Shown in pieces: positions 8,720 to 17,574 of a DNA stretch of 53,169 nt; positions within the stretch are counted from its first letter, which is position 1, and each line of letters opens with the position of its first letter. The DNA is from SMWC01 sp045561055. GTDB lineage: Bacteria > Pseudomonadota > Gammaproteobacteria > Steroidobacterales > Rariloculaceae. The position numbers were made by a program, and so were the translations under genes. The stretch lies in assembly GCA_045561055.1 (NCBI GenBank), contig JBJKYL010000006.1, positions 1-53,169 of the forward strand. Direction: 5' to 3'. The notes below the pieces were generated by a model that saw only the letters and a program-made list of their open reading frames with translations, was not told the DNA's origin and made no database searches.

Positions 8720-9109
8720 CTATCCGCCCGTGTTGTCCCTGTAGCCTTCACCTACCCAACCGTCAGAAGGCCTGAAAACCTTTGTCAGCATGAGTCCAAA
8801 ACCCCTATTGCGGGCTGGCCGACCGGATGCCACAACATAATCGCCTGCAACTAGATCGTTATACTTCCAACCACGTCTATCTAACGTCCCTCTGTCGAGC
8901 AAATCGCCTTCCCAGAGTTCCGTTTCGCCGTTTTCATTCGTAACCTCAATGTAGACACGTGAATGCGGATTGACATACCAGACTTCTGTGACGATGCCCT
9001 CAATATCAATTATCTTGTCATAGTCGTACAACGCGCGGTTGTTGTGATGACCTTGCCCAAGCGACAGCAAGCCCATAAAAAGCAGAAAAAAGACGGTTGA
9101 CCTAAGCAT
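8720..9109 (-). CDS. DUF6152-type secreted protein
   Basis: A 129-residue exported domain of unknown function. The signal peptide (MLRSTVFFLLFMGLLSLGQG) is followed immediately by HHNN; VNPHSRVYIEV comes about 30 residues later, then LWEGDLL and RRGWKYNDLVAGDYV, the usual 'W..E ... RxGW ... GD' pattern of the family. The ATG at 9109 is chosen over an upstream in-frame TTG because it has a GAGA element and starts a compact signal peptide. The preceding WEGDT gene ends at 9119, so the two are tightly linked and probably coupled. Fusions of the same two domains occur six times elsewhere in the window, implying that they work together. Confidence 0.85.
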   Translation of the reverse strand: MLRSTVFFLLFMGLLSLGQGHHNNRALYDYDKIIDIEGIVTEVWYVNPHSRVYIEVTNENGETELWEGDLLDRGTLDRRGWKYNDLVAGDYVVASGRPARNRGFGLMLTKVFRPSDGWVGEGYRDNTGG

Positions 9110-9118
9110 TTTTCTCAA

Positions 9119-9766
9119 TTATTCCGGAACCGTCGCTATGTGTTCTCTTAAAGTACAAGCAGAGTCACGAACCTCATAATTGCTACGATCGTACAACGTA
9201 GAAACAGTCCACGGTTCGCGATAGTAGTTAGAGTCATCGAAGGTGAATTCTATAGTCAACTGCGATTCATCTTCAGACAAACTGAAGCGCTCGGTCAGCG
9301 TGAGATCTGACGTATAGGGTAGACCTTGAAAACGAGTGAACCCAGCTTCCAGATTTCGCGTTTCAACAACAAGCGTTTCTCCCTCCCAATGACCGATCGA
9401 ACGTCCCAGCAACGTTGGAAATGAATCCTCATGTTCTCGGCCATCCATATAGATCCGTCTGACCGTATTATCGAACTCGTAGACCAACAAGACCCGATCT
9501 TCCGTCTGAAAAGTCTCTAGCATCCACATACTGGACAAAATACGTCCTAAGGGATAATGGCACTGAAGACCGGTATCGTCGTCAGGGCCCCAATTATCCT
9601 GTAACACCTGACCCTCAGGAGTAAAGGGCTGATCTACTGACCAACCTTGCCAGTGTTCACGAGGATCCCAGTTTCCAGAAAATCCCGGGGTACCCATTTG
9701 GCTGAAGGCAACTCCTGAACTGATGACCAGAAAAAAGGCTAGTAAAATATTGATGAACCTACTCAT
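9119..9766 (-). CDS. WEGDT-domain secreted protein, unknown function
   Basis: A 215-residue exported protein (signal peptide ending SGVAFS, about residue 21) of a family I can describe but not name. Features shared with the other copies are an N-terminal SGNWDP block, a central cysteine in GLQCHYPLGRI, the IYMDGREH strand, and GHWEGETLVVETRNL. There is also a TERFSL ... EPW segment and a C-terminal cysteine (DSACTL). The central and terminal cysteines probably form a disulfide. It sits between the upstream ASST-like gene (28-base gap) and the DUF6152 gene (10-base gap), so all three are likely one operon. The ATG at 9766 is used; the in-frame TTG just before it has no better ribosome binding site. 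Confidence 0.72.
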   Translation of the reverse strand: MSRFINILLAFFLVISSGVAFSQMGTPGFSGNWDPREHWQGWSVDQPFTPEGQVLQDNWGPDDDTGLQCHYPLGRILSSMWMLETFQTEDRVLLVYEFDNTVRRIYMDGREHEDSFPTLLGRSIGHWEGETLVVETRNLEAGFTRFQGLPYTSDLTLTERFSLSEDESQLTIEFTFDDSNYYREPWTVSTLYDRSNYEVRDSACTLREHIATVPE

Positions 9767-9794
9767 CAAACCACTTCAGTGCTAGCGAAAACCA

Positions 9795-11369
9795 TTAGTA
9801 GTCCTCCTCTTCATCTGCTAACTCTAATTCACCGCCAGCACGAGGATTGTCTGCATTGTGAAAGTCAGTAATAAGACCTTTCGGTGAAAGCTCTTTTCCG
9901 ATAAGACCTGGAAAATCTGCAAGATAACGTAGTGGCGACCAGCCACCAAAAACATTTTCATGCTCAGAAGTGATCAATGTCTTTTGTATACCGGCGTTGG
10001 TTAATGGGTTCACGTACTCCCAAACGACCTCACCCTCTGGGGTAATTTCCAGCAAACGACCAACACGAGCTAACTGCGCCATCGTGTTACCGTTCGGCAT
10101 ACGTTGCAAAGCTGAGCCATGATAACTACTAAAACCATCGGTCGTGTGATACATCCAGATAATCTGCTCGGAGAACTGTCTTGTAGGCGGCGCGATACCT
10201 CTTCCAGGACCGTCAGCACCTGGCATGGTGGTCGTATAACCTGCTTCGGGCGGGTTAACGTAGCGGCCCTGATCAACGCCGTTTGCATCAAGGTAAGGAT
10301 TTATTTCTATTAGCTCTGCCTGTGGGTCGGGGTCACCCGCCCCACGAGGAACCGAAATGCCGTTATTGAATAACAAGAGATTGCCGGCACCGGGAAGCCC
10401 ATCTTTGATCCATTGGATATCGTGGTTACCGCCCATTTGCATGTGTCCTGAAAATTCCTCGAGGGACCAGTTTTTCTTCGCATAGTACGGACTGTCTCCT
10501 TGGCCATAGATCGCTGGGTTCCCAAAACGATAGAGAAAATCGCCCGCTTCGCTAGCTGCGAGTCGCAAGCTTTCCTCGGGATTACCAGCAACGAACGTGC
10601 TGTCATGATCAACAATATAGATCTCGTTTGTTCTATTTGAACTGATGGCAAGATGACCGCTCGCGGGATTGTAATCAATGGCATTCAGATGGATATAATC
10701 GCGCGACACGACGCCCCAATTAACATCAAGCCGGCCAGGATAATCGGCAACAGTATTATTAGAGCCGACATAGTTGAGTGCGCTAGGCGAGATATCCTGT
10801 ACCAAGTGATCCGTGAAGTGATATTCCCAGACAACGTCGCCATTGCGATCTACCTCCACGATGGCATCTATTTGTGCCCCTTCGTACCTATCTACTACTT
10901 CTGGATCGGCACCGAGCGCGATGACTTCCTCGTGTGTCAGATCAACGTTAGCTATAAAAAGAACCGTATGATCCTGTAGCTCAGAGTTGTAAATTCTTAG
11001 AAAATCGTGGTGTGGGTGATAAGAGGGTCGCGTTTCAATGTATTCCCATATCACATTACCGTCCCAGTCGGCCTGAACGAAATGCGATGGCCCTTTCGCC
11101 CCTATCATTGAACCATCTTCGAGTAGATAGGCGTCAGTGAATCCAGGCCAATAATTCACTACCTCCCCGGCCATATCGATCAGATAGGCGCCAGCGATCC
11201 CACGTACCCGAGTCCTAACAAATGAGTAACCAGGCTGGGTCTTCTCTTTATCCCAGTAGATTAGCTCCGTAGGTCCCCGCGAAGATTCATAAGCGGACAG
11301 ACTAGTTACCGCCAATAAGAAAAACCCGGAAACGGCCCCTACTGAAAGACTCAAAATTCCACCTTTCAT
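9795..11369 (-). CDS. ASST-like secreted propeller protein
   Basis: A 524-residue paralogue of the ASST-like protein at 7095-8657; the two are similar end to end and are each other's closest relatives in the window. The signal peptide ends SLSA before YESSRGPTELIYWDKEK. The conserved His-bearing blocks are HPHHDFLRIYN, HLNAIDYN, GNHDIQWI with LLFNNG, and ALQRMPNGN. An AGGAG eight bases before the ATG at 11369 fixes the start. It is the first gene of the minus-strand unit ASST - WEGDT - DUF6152 - ASST - small peptide. It diverges from the DUF6152 gene at 11545 across a 175-base region that should hold promoters for both directions. Arylsulfotransferase activity is inferred from family resemblance only. 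Confidence 0.82.
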   Translation of the reverse strand: MKGGILSLSVGAVSGFFLLAVTSLSAYESSRGPTELIYWDKEKTQPGYSFVRTRVRGIAGAYLIDMAGEVVNYWPGFTDAYLLEDGSMIGAKGPSHFVQADWDGNVIWEYIETRPSYHPHHDFLRIYNSELQDHTVLFIANVDLTHEEVIALGADPEVVDRYEGAQIDAIVEVDRNGDVVWEYHFTDHLVQDISPSALNYVGSNNTVADYPGRLDVNWGVVSRDYIHLNAIDYNPASGHLAISSNRTNEIYIVDHDSTFVAGNPEESLRLAASEAGDFLYRFGNPAIYGQGDSPYYAKKNWSLEEFSGHMQMGGNHDIQWIKDGLPGAGNLLLFNNGISVPRGAGDPDPQAELIEINPYLDANGVDQGRYVNPPEAGYTTTMPGADGPGRGIAPPTRQFSEQIIWMYHTTDGFSSYHGSALQRMPNGNTMAQLARVGRLLEITPEGEVVWEYVNPLTNAGIQKTLITSEHENVFGGWSPLRYLADFPGLIGKELSPKGLITDFHNADNPRAGGELELADEEEDY

Positions 11370-11544
11370 AATTCACACTCCTGCGTTTATGATGCGACCT
11401 GTAATCTCCGAGGGAGTAGGCCTTTATTTTTTTCATTTTAGCCGGTCACGGACTAGAATTTCCTAAGTATATTACGCCTAATATGCCCGAAACCAAGTTC
11501 AAATGGATAAAGTCTTATGGTAGGCTCGGAAAAGGATAAATATC

Positions 11545-11934
11545 ATGTATTACAATCGGTTAACTTTATCTATGGCGCTGCTTCTGGCAGCTAGCTGGGC
11601 TTCTGCTCATCACTCCGTGTCTGCTGTGTTTGGCGATGAAATCATTGAATTAACCGGCATTATTACGGACATGGACTGGATTAATCCACATACTCACATT
11701 TACCTCGATGTCACTGACGAAGACGGCAATGTTGTGACTTGGGAACTTGAGTCCTCACCGACCGCGATGCTCCGCAAAGGCGGCCTGACGAAAGCTAAGA
11801 TCATCGGAGACGGGCGGCCGGTAACGGTTCGAATTCAGCCCGCACGTCCTGAAGCCCGAACGCCGTATCGCGCCTACATGAAAAAGATCACCTATGCCGA
11901 TGGGCACTATTACGTGCTGAGCGCGGAGGATTAG
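11545..11934 (+). CDS. DUF6152-type secreted protein
   Basis: A 129-residue exported domain. The signal peptide ends WASA and the mature protein begins HHSVSAVF; WINPHTHIYLDV follows at the usual distance, then TWELESSPTAMLRKGGL and a GRPVTVRIQPAR strand. This is a very regular member of the family. AAGGA lies eight bases before the ATG. A WEGDT gene follows after 33 bases on the same strand, so this is a two-gene version of the DUF6152-WEGDT pair. No enzymatic function is known for the family. Confidence 0.87.
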   Translation: MYYNRLTLSMALLLAASWASAHHSVSAVFGDEIIELTGIITDMDWINPHTHIYLDVTDEDGNVVTWELESSPTAMLRKGGLTKAKIIGDGRPVTVRIQPARPEARTPYRAYMKKITYADGHYYVLSAED

Positions 11935-11967
11935 CGTCCTACTGCTCAAAAAGCCAGGGGAATCAGA

Positions 11968-12741
11968 ATGAACAAAATCGTCTCAAGATATTTGATCGCA
12001 ATGGTAGCCACCCTATGGGTCGCCCCCACAACAGCAGCCGAAGCACCCCGTACATCCGACGGACATCCGGATTTATCAGGCACTTGGGATAATGGGTCAG
12101 GTATCGACTTTGTTGAGGCAGTAGTGGACGGTGACTCCGTGTGTCTTCGCGGTTGCGCAACAGGTCCACGGCCAACCCAGAGCGGGGACCGACCAAACTA
12201 CAAGCCCGAGTACATGGAGAAAGTAGCAGATTTGGACGAACGACAGATTGAGGAAGATACGGTATTGCGTTGTTTCTACCCCGGCCTACCCCGAATCGGG
12301 CCTCCGGATAAAATTGTGCAAACGCCGAACGAGATTGTTTTTCTCTACGACGATTTTTCCGGCAACTATTTTCGAATTGTGCCTATGGATGGTCGCCCGC
12401 ATCGAACTGATGTCGAGCCTGGTTTCCTTGGCGATGCCATCGGTTGGTGGGAAGACGATACGCTGGTCGTCGAGACAATAAACTTCAATGACGATACCTG
12501 GCTCACCGACGACGGCTCATTCCACACCACTGACCTGAAAGTTATCGAGCGCATCAGCCGCGACGGCGATACGCTTCAGTGGCTTGCAACTGCGCACGAC
12601 CCTGAGATTCTGGCAGAACCCTGGCAGCTACGACCCCGTATTGCGCGGTTAACCGACGACGAAATCCTTGAAGCACCACCCTGTATCGACCGGGATCTCG
12701 ATCATATTGTCGAAAACATTCATCACGACAATGTAAGGTAA
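11968..12741 (+). CDS. WEGDT-domain secreted protein
   Basis: A 257-residue exported protein, downstream partner of the DUF6152 gene ending at 11934. The signal peptide ends APTTAAEA. The family marks are all present: PDLSGTWDN near the N-terminus, a central cysteine in VLRCFYPGLPRIGPP, FRIVPMDGRPH, GWWEDDTLVVETINF, a VIERISRDGDTL strand, AEPWQLRP and a C-terminal PPCIDRD cysteine. An extra loop with VCLRGCATG holds two more cysteines not seen in the shorter copies. The ribosome binding site is AGGGG before the ATG. The next gene is convergent (stop at 12795). Confidence 0.74.
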   Translation: MNKIVSRYLIAMVATLWVAPTTAAEAPRTSDGHPDLSGTWDNGSGIDFVEAVVDGDSVCLRGCATGPRPTQSGDRPNYKPEYMEKVADLDERQIEEDTVLRCFYPGLPRIGPPDKIVQTPNEIVFLYDDFSGNYFRIVPMDGRPHRTDVEPGFLGDAIGWWEDDTLVVETINFNDDTWLTDDGSFHTTDLKVIERISRDGDTLQWLATAHDPEILAEPWQLRPRIARLTDDEILEAPPCIDRDLDHIVENIHHDNVR

Positions 12742-12794
12742 CCGAGGCGCAACAGCCTAAGTTATAGCTCACATACGACCTTTCATGGCCGCTA

Positions 12795-14303
12795 TTATTG
12801 CGTCATGATATCTGTGATCTTGCCTTGCGGTGTAAGGTCTTTGCCAACCAGACCCGGATGATCCGGTGCGATCCAGTGTGCTGTAAAAATTGCGTTGTCA
12901 TCAGCATCTGACATGGTCTTTCTGAACACTTGATCAGGCGTAGCCCCTTCTGGCAAGGATGCCATAACCGGAACAATGTATTCCCACACAACATCTCCAT
13001 CAGCTGTTACCTGAAACACATGCCCCTGCCGACCGGCGATTCCTAACGTATTACCATTAGCTAAACGCTGAACGCCTGAGATATTGCGGCTAAAAAAACT
13101 GTTGGGTTGACGAGAAGCAAAAAGCCATACCACCTGTTCAGCGGGTCCACCAGCTTCCATCTCCGGAAGGTAGGGCGCGTTCGGGTAAGCCCCGTCGTAA
13201 GGATTAACCTCGATAAGCTCCGAACGGTATGCGCCAGCATTTCGAGAACCATTATTGAAAATCAAAAAATTTCCCGCGCCTGGTAAGCCTTCTTTTATCC
13301 ACTGCGTATCATGATGATGGAAGAGCATTTGGTCACCTTCTGACGCAATGTTGCCATCTGCGTTATAGCTAGGAGCTTCACCGGAATCGTAGAGACCAGG
13401 ATTTCCCCAGCGAAAAATAATGTCTCCTCCGGGCCCCGCCGCCGCCGCCTTACTCGCCTCAAAGTCACCAACCACGAACGTACCGCCATGATCAATCACA
13501 TAAAGCTCTCCCATCCGATCGTTGTTGAGGACGATCTGATCGAGCGTCTGGTTATAATCCAAAGCGTTCTGATGAATGAAGTCGCCCCTTAGGCCAAAAC
13601 CCCAGTTCATATCAAATCGCTCCGGGTGCTCGGCGAGCACGCCGTAGTTAGGCCACTCGGGATTTTTATCTTGGATCACGTGATCCAACGACCACCATTC
13701 CCAGACGACGTTGCCATTTCTGTCGACTTCAACTATGCCGTCAGGCGCAGCGTCCCACTCTACCGAAGGGTCAGCGCCAGCAGCCACGGCCTGCTCTTGG
13801 GTCATTGGAAACTGAGCAGTATAGATAATCGTCCAATCATTTAGATGATTGTTCCAGATTCGCTTAAAATTATGGTGATACCTGTATCCCTCGCGTGGGT
13901 CAGCAAATTCCCAGACCAGGTTACCGTCCCAATCAAGCTCCTGGATTACGCGTTCACCCTCATAGCGATGAGCAGCGTTACTCAGTCCCTGAATGATACT
14001 ACCAGTCTCAGTCATTCGTGCAGTCTTCTCCAGTATATAACCTTGGCCCTCGTAAACAGGGGGGACCGTTTTCCACTTGTTGACAACGTTACCTTCGATA
14101 TCTACGAGGTAGGTATATTCGTACTCCTCTAGATGTGGCCAAGACGAGAACAATAGATACCCTGGAGAAACCCTTGACGGATCTGAGTAAATCACCTCTG
14201 TAGGACCGTGAAACGACTCATAGGCAGCTGCAGAACCAAGCACCGTAGCCGAGAAAATTGCTAGTGATAGCCCAAAACTTTTAAGGCTTTTTTTATTTCG
14301 CAT
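12795..14303 (-). CDS. ASST-like secreted propeller protein
   Basis: A 502-residue exported ASST-like protein, more divergent than the pair at 7095 and 9795. The signal peptide ends LGSAAA before YESFHGPTEVIYSDP. The conserved blocks appear as YHHNFKRIWN, HQNALDYN, HHHDTQWI with FLIFNNG, and GVQRLANGN. The last block lacks the preceding His seen in its relatives (SRNISG instead of SYHSSG). The ATG at 14303 is chosen because GGGGAT lies ten bases upstream and the signal peptide starts there; the longer frame to 14369 adds 22 unlikely residues. It appears to be a single-gene unit, convergent with the WEGDT gene at 11968-12741. Confidence 0.8.
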   Translation of the reverse strand: MRNKKSLKSFGLSLAIFSATVLGSAAAYESFHGPTEVIYSDPSRVSPGYLLFSSWPHLEEYEYTYLVDIEGNVVNKWKTVPPVYEGQGYILEKTARMTETGSIIQGLSNAAHRYEGERVIQELDWDGNLVWEFADPREGYRYHHNFKRIWNNHLNDWTIIYTAQFPMTQEQAVAAGADPSVEWDAAPDGIVEVDRNGNVVWEWWSLDHVIQDKNPEWPNYGVLAEHPERFDMNWGFGLRGDFIHQNALDYNQTLDQIVLNNDRMGELYVIDHGGTFVVGDFEASKAAAAGPGGDIIFRWGNPGLYDSGEAPSYNADGNIASEGDQMLFHHHDTQWIKEGLPGAGNFLIFNNGSRNAGAYRSELIEVNPYDGAYPNAPYLPEMEAGGPAEQVVWLFASRQPNSFFSRNISGVQRLANGNTLGIAGRQGHVFQVTADGDVVWEYIVPVMASLPEGATPDQVFRKTMSDADDNAIFTAHWIAPDHPGLVGKDLTPQGKITDIMTQ

Positions 14304-14466
14304 CCTGATTATCCCCGTATGATTACGTTGTTCTTTTTGAAGGCATGCTAACGAATCCCAAAGTAGCATGGGCTACTAGAAGATCGCTTCACCGTATCCG
14401 ACAACGGTAAACGCTTCAATTACACAATCCTAATTACTAATTCGACAATATTTACTGAATCCGCAT

Positions 14467-15150
14467 TTAAAGACGGTGATCGTAATTCGCTGCATCGACA
14501 GTACAACCGAACTCGAGTATCTCGAAGTCCACACGGAAAAACTCAAAGCTCATGGTAAAGGAATCGGTGTAATTGACAGGATCGGTGTGCAGAATATCGA
14601 CATAAAGCAAATCGCCCTCCGCCCGGAATCGCTCCTCCATACGCATCTGAGTTGACTGCGGGTAGCCTTCAGCTGCACCGCGCGTCTCTAAAAAACCTAC
14701 CTCTGAACCGGCGGTTTCGATCACGAGCGTATCACCCTCGTAACGACCAATTGACCGCCCAAGATGTGGGTAATCAGCCGCAGTAAAGGGCGCGTCATCC
14801 AAATGTAACTCTGGGTCTAGTGGGATCCGTCGTTTAACATCCATATACTCGAAATTGATCTCTACATGACTTTCGTGAGGACGAATTTCGAACGGCGGAT
14901 CAGGAATACCAATGACATTAGTCAAGCTACCCGGCTTGCACTGCAGATCAGGATCATCGCGAAGTGGCACATAGTCAGCGACGGCTTCCTTCCCGATTGT
15001 TGTCAGTTCAACATCAGGGCGTGACGCCGACAGCTGCATCCATGCGCCATCCAGCGCGCTACGTTGCGCTACAGCACTGATCGGTAGTACGAGTAATAAC
15101 GCCGGTGTGAGCGCAATAATGACAACGCGTACATAGTTAGTTAGAGACAT
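14467..15150 (-). CDS. WEGDT-domain secreted protein
   Basis: A 227-residue exported protein. The signal peptide ends ISAVA and is followed by LDGAWMQLSASRPD. The central cysteine is in DPDLQCKPGSL, followed by the GRSIGRYEGDTLVIET motif, a MEERFRAEGDLL strand and a C-terminal EFGCTVDAANYDHR. The MDGR strand is altered to IPLDPELH. Its closest relative in the window is the gene at 33210-33935, which ends similarly (EYGCVPENAGYDRR). The ATG at 15150 is preferred to 15186 because the longer form would overlap the upstream DUF6152 gene, which ends at 15155. It is the last gene of the unit propeller - DUF6152 - DUF6152 - WEGDT. Confidence 0.72.
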   Translation of the reverse strand: MSLTNYVRVVIIALTPALLLVLPISAVAQRSALDGAWMQLSASRPDVELTTIGKEAVADYVPLRDDPDLQCKPGSLTNVIGIPDPPFEIRPHESHVEINFEYMDVKRRIPLDPELHLDDAPFTAADYPHLGRSIGRYEGDTLVIETAGSEVGFLETRGAAEGYPQSTQMRMEERFRAEGDLLYVDILHTDPVNYTDSFTMSFEFFRVDFEILEFGCTVDAANYDHRL

Positions 15151-15154
15151 TTTC

Positions 15155-15601
15155 CTATCGCTCCGGCGCTTCACACTCGCGGCCATCTGAGCTGTTCAAA
15201 GCCTCACGAAAAGCAGCGTAGCCGCAATCGCGAAGCGTCGAACCATCAGCAAGAACAAGGCTCCTTGCGTAACCAACGTTCTCGAGTCGGCGACTCGGAA
15301 TCATCGTAACCGTAACTTCCTCCCCCTCCTTAATGCTCTCGACATTGACTCCTCGGCGTATTAAATCGTTTCTAGTGCCCCATTCGACAAGCCAATTCGA
15401 TACGCTCCCATCCTCCTCAACGACATCCACTTCTAGGTGAGTGTGCGGATTTCTGAGGTGAAACGCCGTTAGCGTACCAGTAATTTCGACTCTGAGGCTT
15501 CTATCAAAGTTAGCGGTTACGGAGTGATGAGCAAATGTAACTTGGCCACCTACAACGACCATGCTAGAGAAAAAAACTAATTTTTTCATGCGCTCGAACA
15601 T
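15155..15601 (-). CDS. DUF6152-type secreted protein
   Basis: An exported domain of about 148 residues. The signal peptide ends QVTFA and the mature protein starts HHSVTANF; LRNPHTHLEVDV and WLVEWGTRNDLIRRGV follow. A C-terminal extension carries two cysteines (RDCGYAAF and GRECEAPE) that most copies lack, so it may be disulfide-linked. The start is uncertain among several clustered ATGs; the one at 15601 has GGGAG at good spacing, while the ATG at 15613 has none. It lies four bases before the WEGDT start, so the two are probably coupled. Confidence 0.83.
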   Translation of the reverse strand: MFERMKKLVFFSSMVVVGGQVTFAHHSVTANFDRSLRVEITGTLTAFHLRNPHTHLEVDVVEEDGSVSNWLVEWGTRNDLIRRGVNVESIKEGEEVTVTMIPSRRLENVGYARSLVLADGSTLRDCGYAAFREALNSSDGRECEAPER

Positions 15602-15651
15602 CATTGCTCCCATTGCGAAAGAACCACCTTGAGTGACATCGGGAAGCCTAG

Positions 15652-16026
15652 TTAGCGAATCGGTCCCGGATTAGTTAATCGCATTCCATCTTGTAGCGCT
15701 GCCTCTTCTAAATACAGGCTGTTGGGCCGATAACCAACACGACCCGTTACCGTGACAACCTCACCAACCTCTAAGGCCTCAAAATCAAAGCCTTGTCGTT
15801 CGAGCGCAATACGAGCCAACATTTCGATCAGCCATTCCTCGACTATACCAGCCTCATTCGTAACTTCTAGAATGAAGGAACAATGCGGATTAACCCAGAG
15901 AACCGACTTGATCTGGCCCTCGATGGTAATAGTCTCGTCGGAAAAATTGAGCGTGGTGGAATGATGGGAATTCACGGCTACAGGTAGCGCAGATAGCGCG
16001 AGACTCAGAAATATTGCGATACGCAT
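15652..16026 (-). CDS. DUF6152-type secreted protein
   Basis: A 124-residue exported domain. The signal peptide (MRIAIFLSLALSALPVAVNS) is followed by HHSTTLNF, then VLWVNPHCSFILEV, EWLIEMLARIALERQGF and a VVTVTGRVG strand. The cysteine right after NPH is unusual among the copies. GGGAG six bases before the ATG at 16026 fixes the start. The PAL-like propeller gene ends 21 bases upstream, and a second DUF6152 gene follows after 50 bases. This places two different DUF6152 domains and one WEGDT domain in one operon. Confidence 0.85.
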   Translation of the reverse strand: MRIAIFLSLALSALPVAVNSHHSTTLNFSDETITIEGQIKSVLWVNPHCSFILEVTNEAGIVEEWLIEMLARIALERQGFDFEALEVGEVVTVTGRVGYRPNSLYLEEAALQDGMRLTNPGPIR

Positions 16027-16046
16027 AAATATCTCCCAGGAACCCT

Positions 16047-17294
16047 CTAGTAGGTCGGGTGAACGCGGCTAATAACACGGTCCGGGTTGACTCCAGCTTT
16101 AGGAACAAATTTCTGTACGCGACCTGTATTGACTTCTGAAATGTAGAAGTTTCCTTCTTCGTCAACAGTCATACCGTGGACACCCCACATACCGCCGGGG
16201 AAAGTCCCCCAAGTACCCCAGGAGTCTAAGAAATTCCCGTCGAGATCGTACTTAAGAAGCTTCGTTGTCCCAGCATCCATAATCCACACTGCACTATTTG
16301 CCACGATTAAGTATTGGACATCCGACGGAGGTTCACCTACTCGCCATTGATCAAGAAAATTACCGTTCTGATCGAAGACCTGTATTCGATTGTTCATTCG
16401 ATCACTAACGTAAACCCGACCTGACTCCAGATCGATATCTATTCCGTGTAAAGCATTGAAGTATCCCGGACGTATATCGTCCGGCAATGTGCCTTCCTGG
16501 CCCCACTGCAACAGATAGTTACCATCGTGGTCGAACTTCATTACCCGAGAATTCACATAACCGTCAGTGACAAATATCGCGTCCTCTGAAAACGCCATAA
16601 AGGTTGGTCTTGCGAAATGGTTTTCATCTTGCCCAGGCTCGTTTGGCACACCGAGCGTCTGCACTATCTCTGTGCCGTCGTTGGTAAATTTGTAAATAGC
16701 GTGAGCGAAATCGTCAACGATCCAGATATGCTTATCTGGATCATAGGGATTTACATGCACAGCGTGCGGCTTAACCCACATCGAATCCCATTGATCCCAT
16801 GTCTCAACAATATTCCCTTCGCGATCGATAACAACTACACAATGTTCCCAACGCGCATCCACACCGCGCACATAACCCGCGCTCTCCCACAGATCCCATC
16901 CGTGGTCATTGTTATGATCAGGACTAGCCTGAGTAGCGTCTCGCCATGGCATAGTGTTGTCTCGCCACGCGTAGTTGCGACCGACTGGAAATAGCAGGCG
17001 GGTACCCTGATCTTCGACAAAACGAATCTCGGGTCGATCAATCTTAGGTAGCACCCCTCTCTGAATAACAAATATCCGATCCGCACTCTCTGCGAAAATT
17101 CCCTGGATAGCGCCCCACGTCCAGTCCTCGTTCCCAGGCAAGGTAGAAATATCCTTCGGCCAATCGAGAGCGGGTTCGTACGGTCCAAAAGGGTCTTGTC
17201 CACCCTTTTCCGATACTCCACTTTGCGCAAAAATGGGTGGCCCTATCAACTGAAATAACCCAATAAAACATAGTATAATCAAAGTTTTATACAT
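16047..17294 (-). CDS. PAL-like / NHL beta-propeller secreted protein
   Basis: A 415-residue exported six-bladed propeller (signal peptide ending PPIFA). It resembles the lyase half of peptidylglycine amidating enzymes (PAL): FVTDGYVNSRVMKFDHDGNY, VYVSDRMNNRIQVFDQNGNF and FYISEVNTGRVQKF match the PAL blade pattern. Three His residues at blade starts (KPHAVHVNP, FNALHGIDID, GVHGMTVD) sit where PAL has zinc ligands. PAL cleaves hydroxyglycine peptides, but bacterial homologues have mostly unknown substrates, so only the fold is assigned with confidence. The ATG at 17294 is used because GGAG lies eight bases upstream. It is the first gene of an operon continuing into two DUF6152 genes and a WEGDT gene. 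Confidence 0.82.
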   Translation of the reverse strand: MYKTLIILCFIGLFQLIGPPIFAQSGVSEKGGQDPFGPYEPALDWPKDISTLPGNEDWTWGAIQGIFAESADRIFVIQRGVLPKIDRPEIRFVEDQGTRLLFPVGRNYAWRDNTMPWRDATQASPDHNNDHGWDLWESAGYVRGVDARWEHCVVVIDREGNIVETWDQWDSMWVKPHAVHVNPYDPDKHIWIVDDFAHAIYKFTNDGTEIVQTLGVPNEPGQDENHFARPTFMAFSEDAIFVTDGYVNSRVMKFDHDGNYLLQWGQEGTLPDDIRPGYFNALHGIDIDLESGRVYVSDRMNNRIQVFDQNGNFLDQWRVGEPPSDVQYLIVANSAVWIMDAGTTKLLKYDLDGNFLDSWGTWGTFPGGMWGVHGMTVDEEGNFYISEVNTGRVQKFVPKAGVNPDRVISRVHPTY

Positions 17295-17574
17295 CAACAT
17301 TACTCCAACTAAGTTCGATGATTGGTTTGCTGAAAGACTCACTCACCATCGGGACATACAGAAACAGTTACTCGAGAAAGTGGATCTTATGACTGTACAC
17401 TGCTTCGCTCTAGGAATCTTGCCTGTCGAACTATAGGTTTTATTAGTTGTTTGCCTTGTCTATAGTTCCTTTTGTAGGTTTTCTCATACTAAAAAGATTC
17501 TAGATCTTACGGCATAAAACCATAGTTAATACCGAGGATCTAATGCAACTCTAAATTCGGAGGGAGAAAAATTC

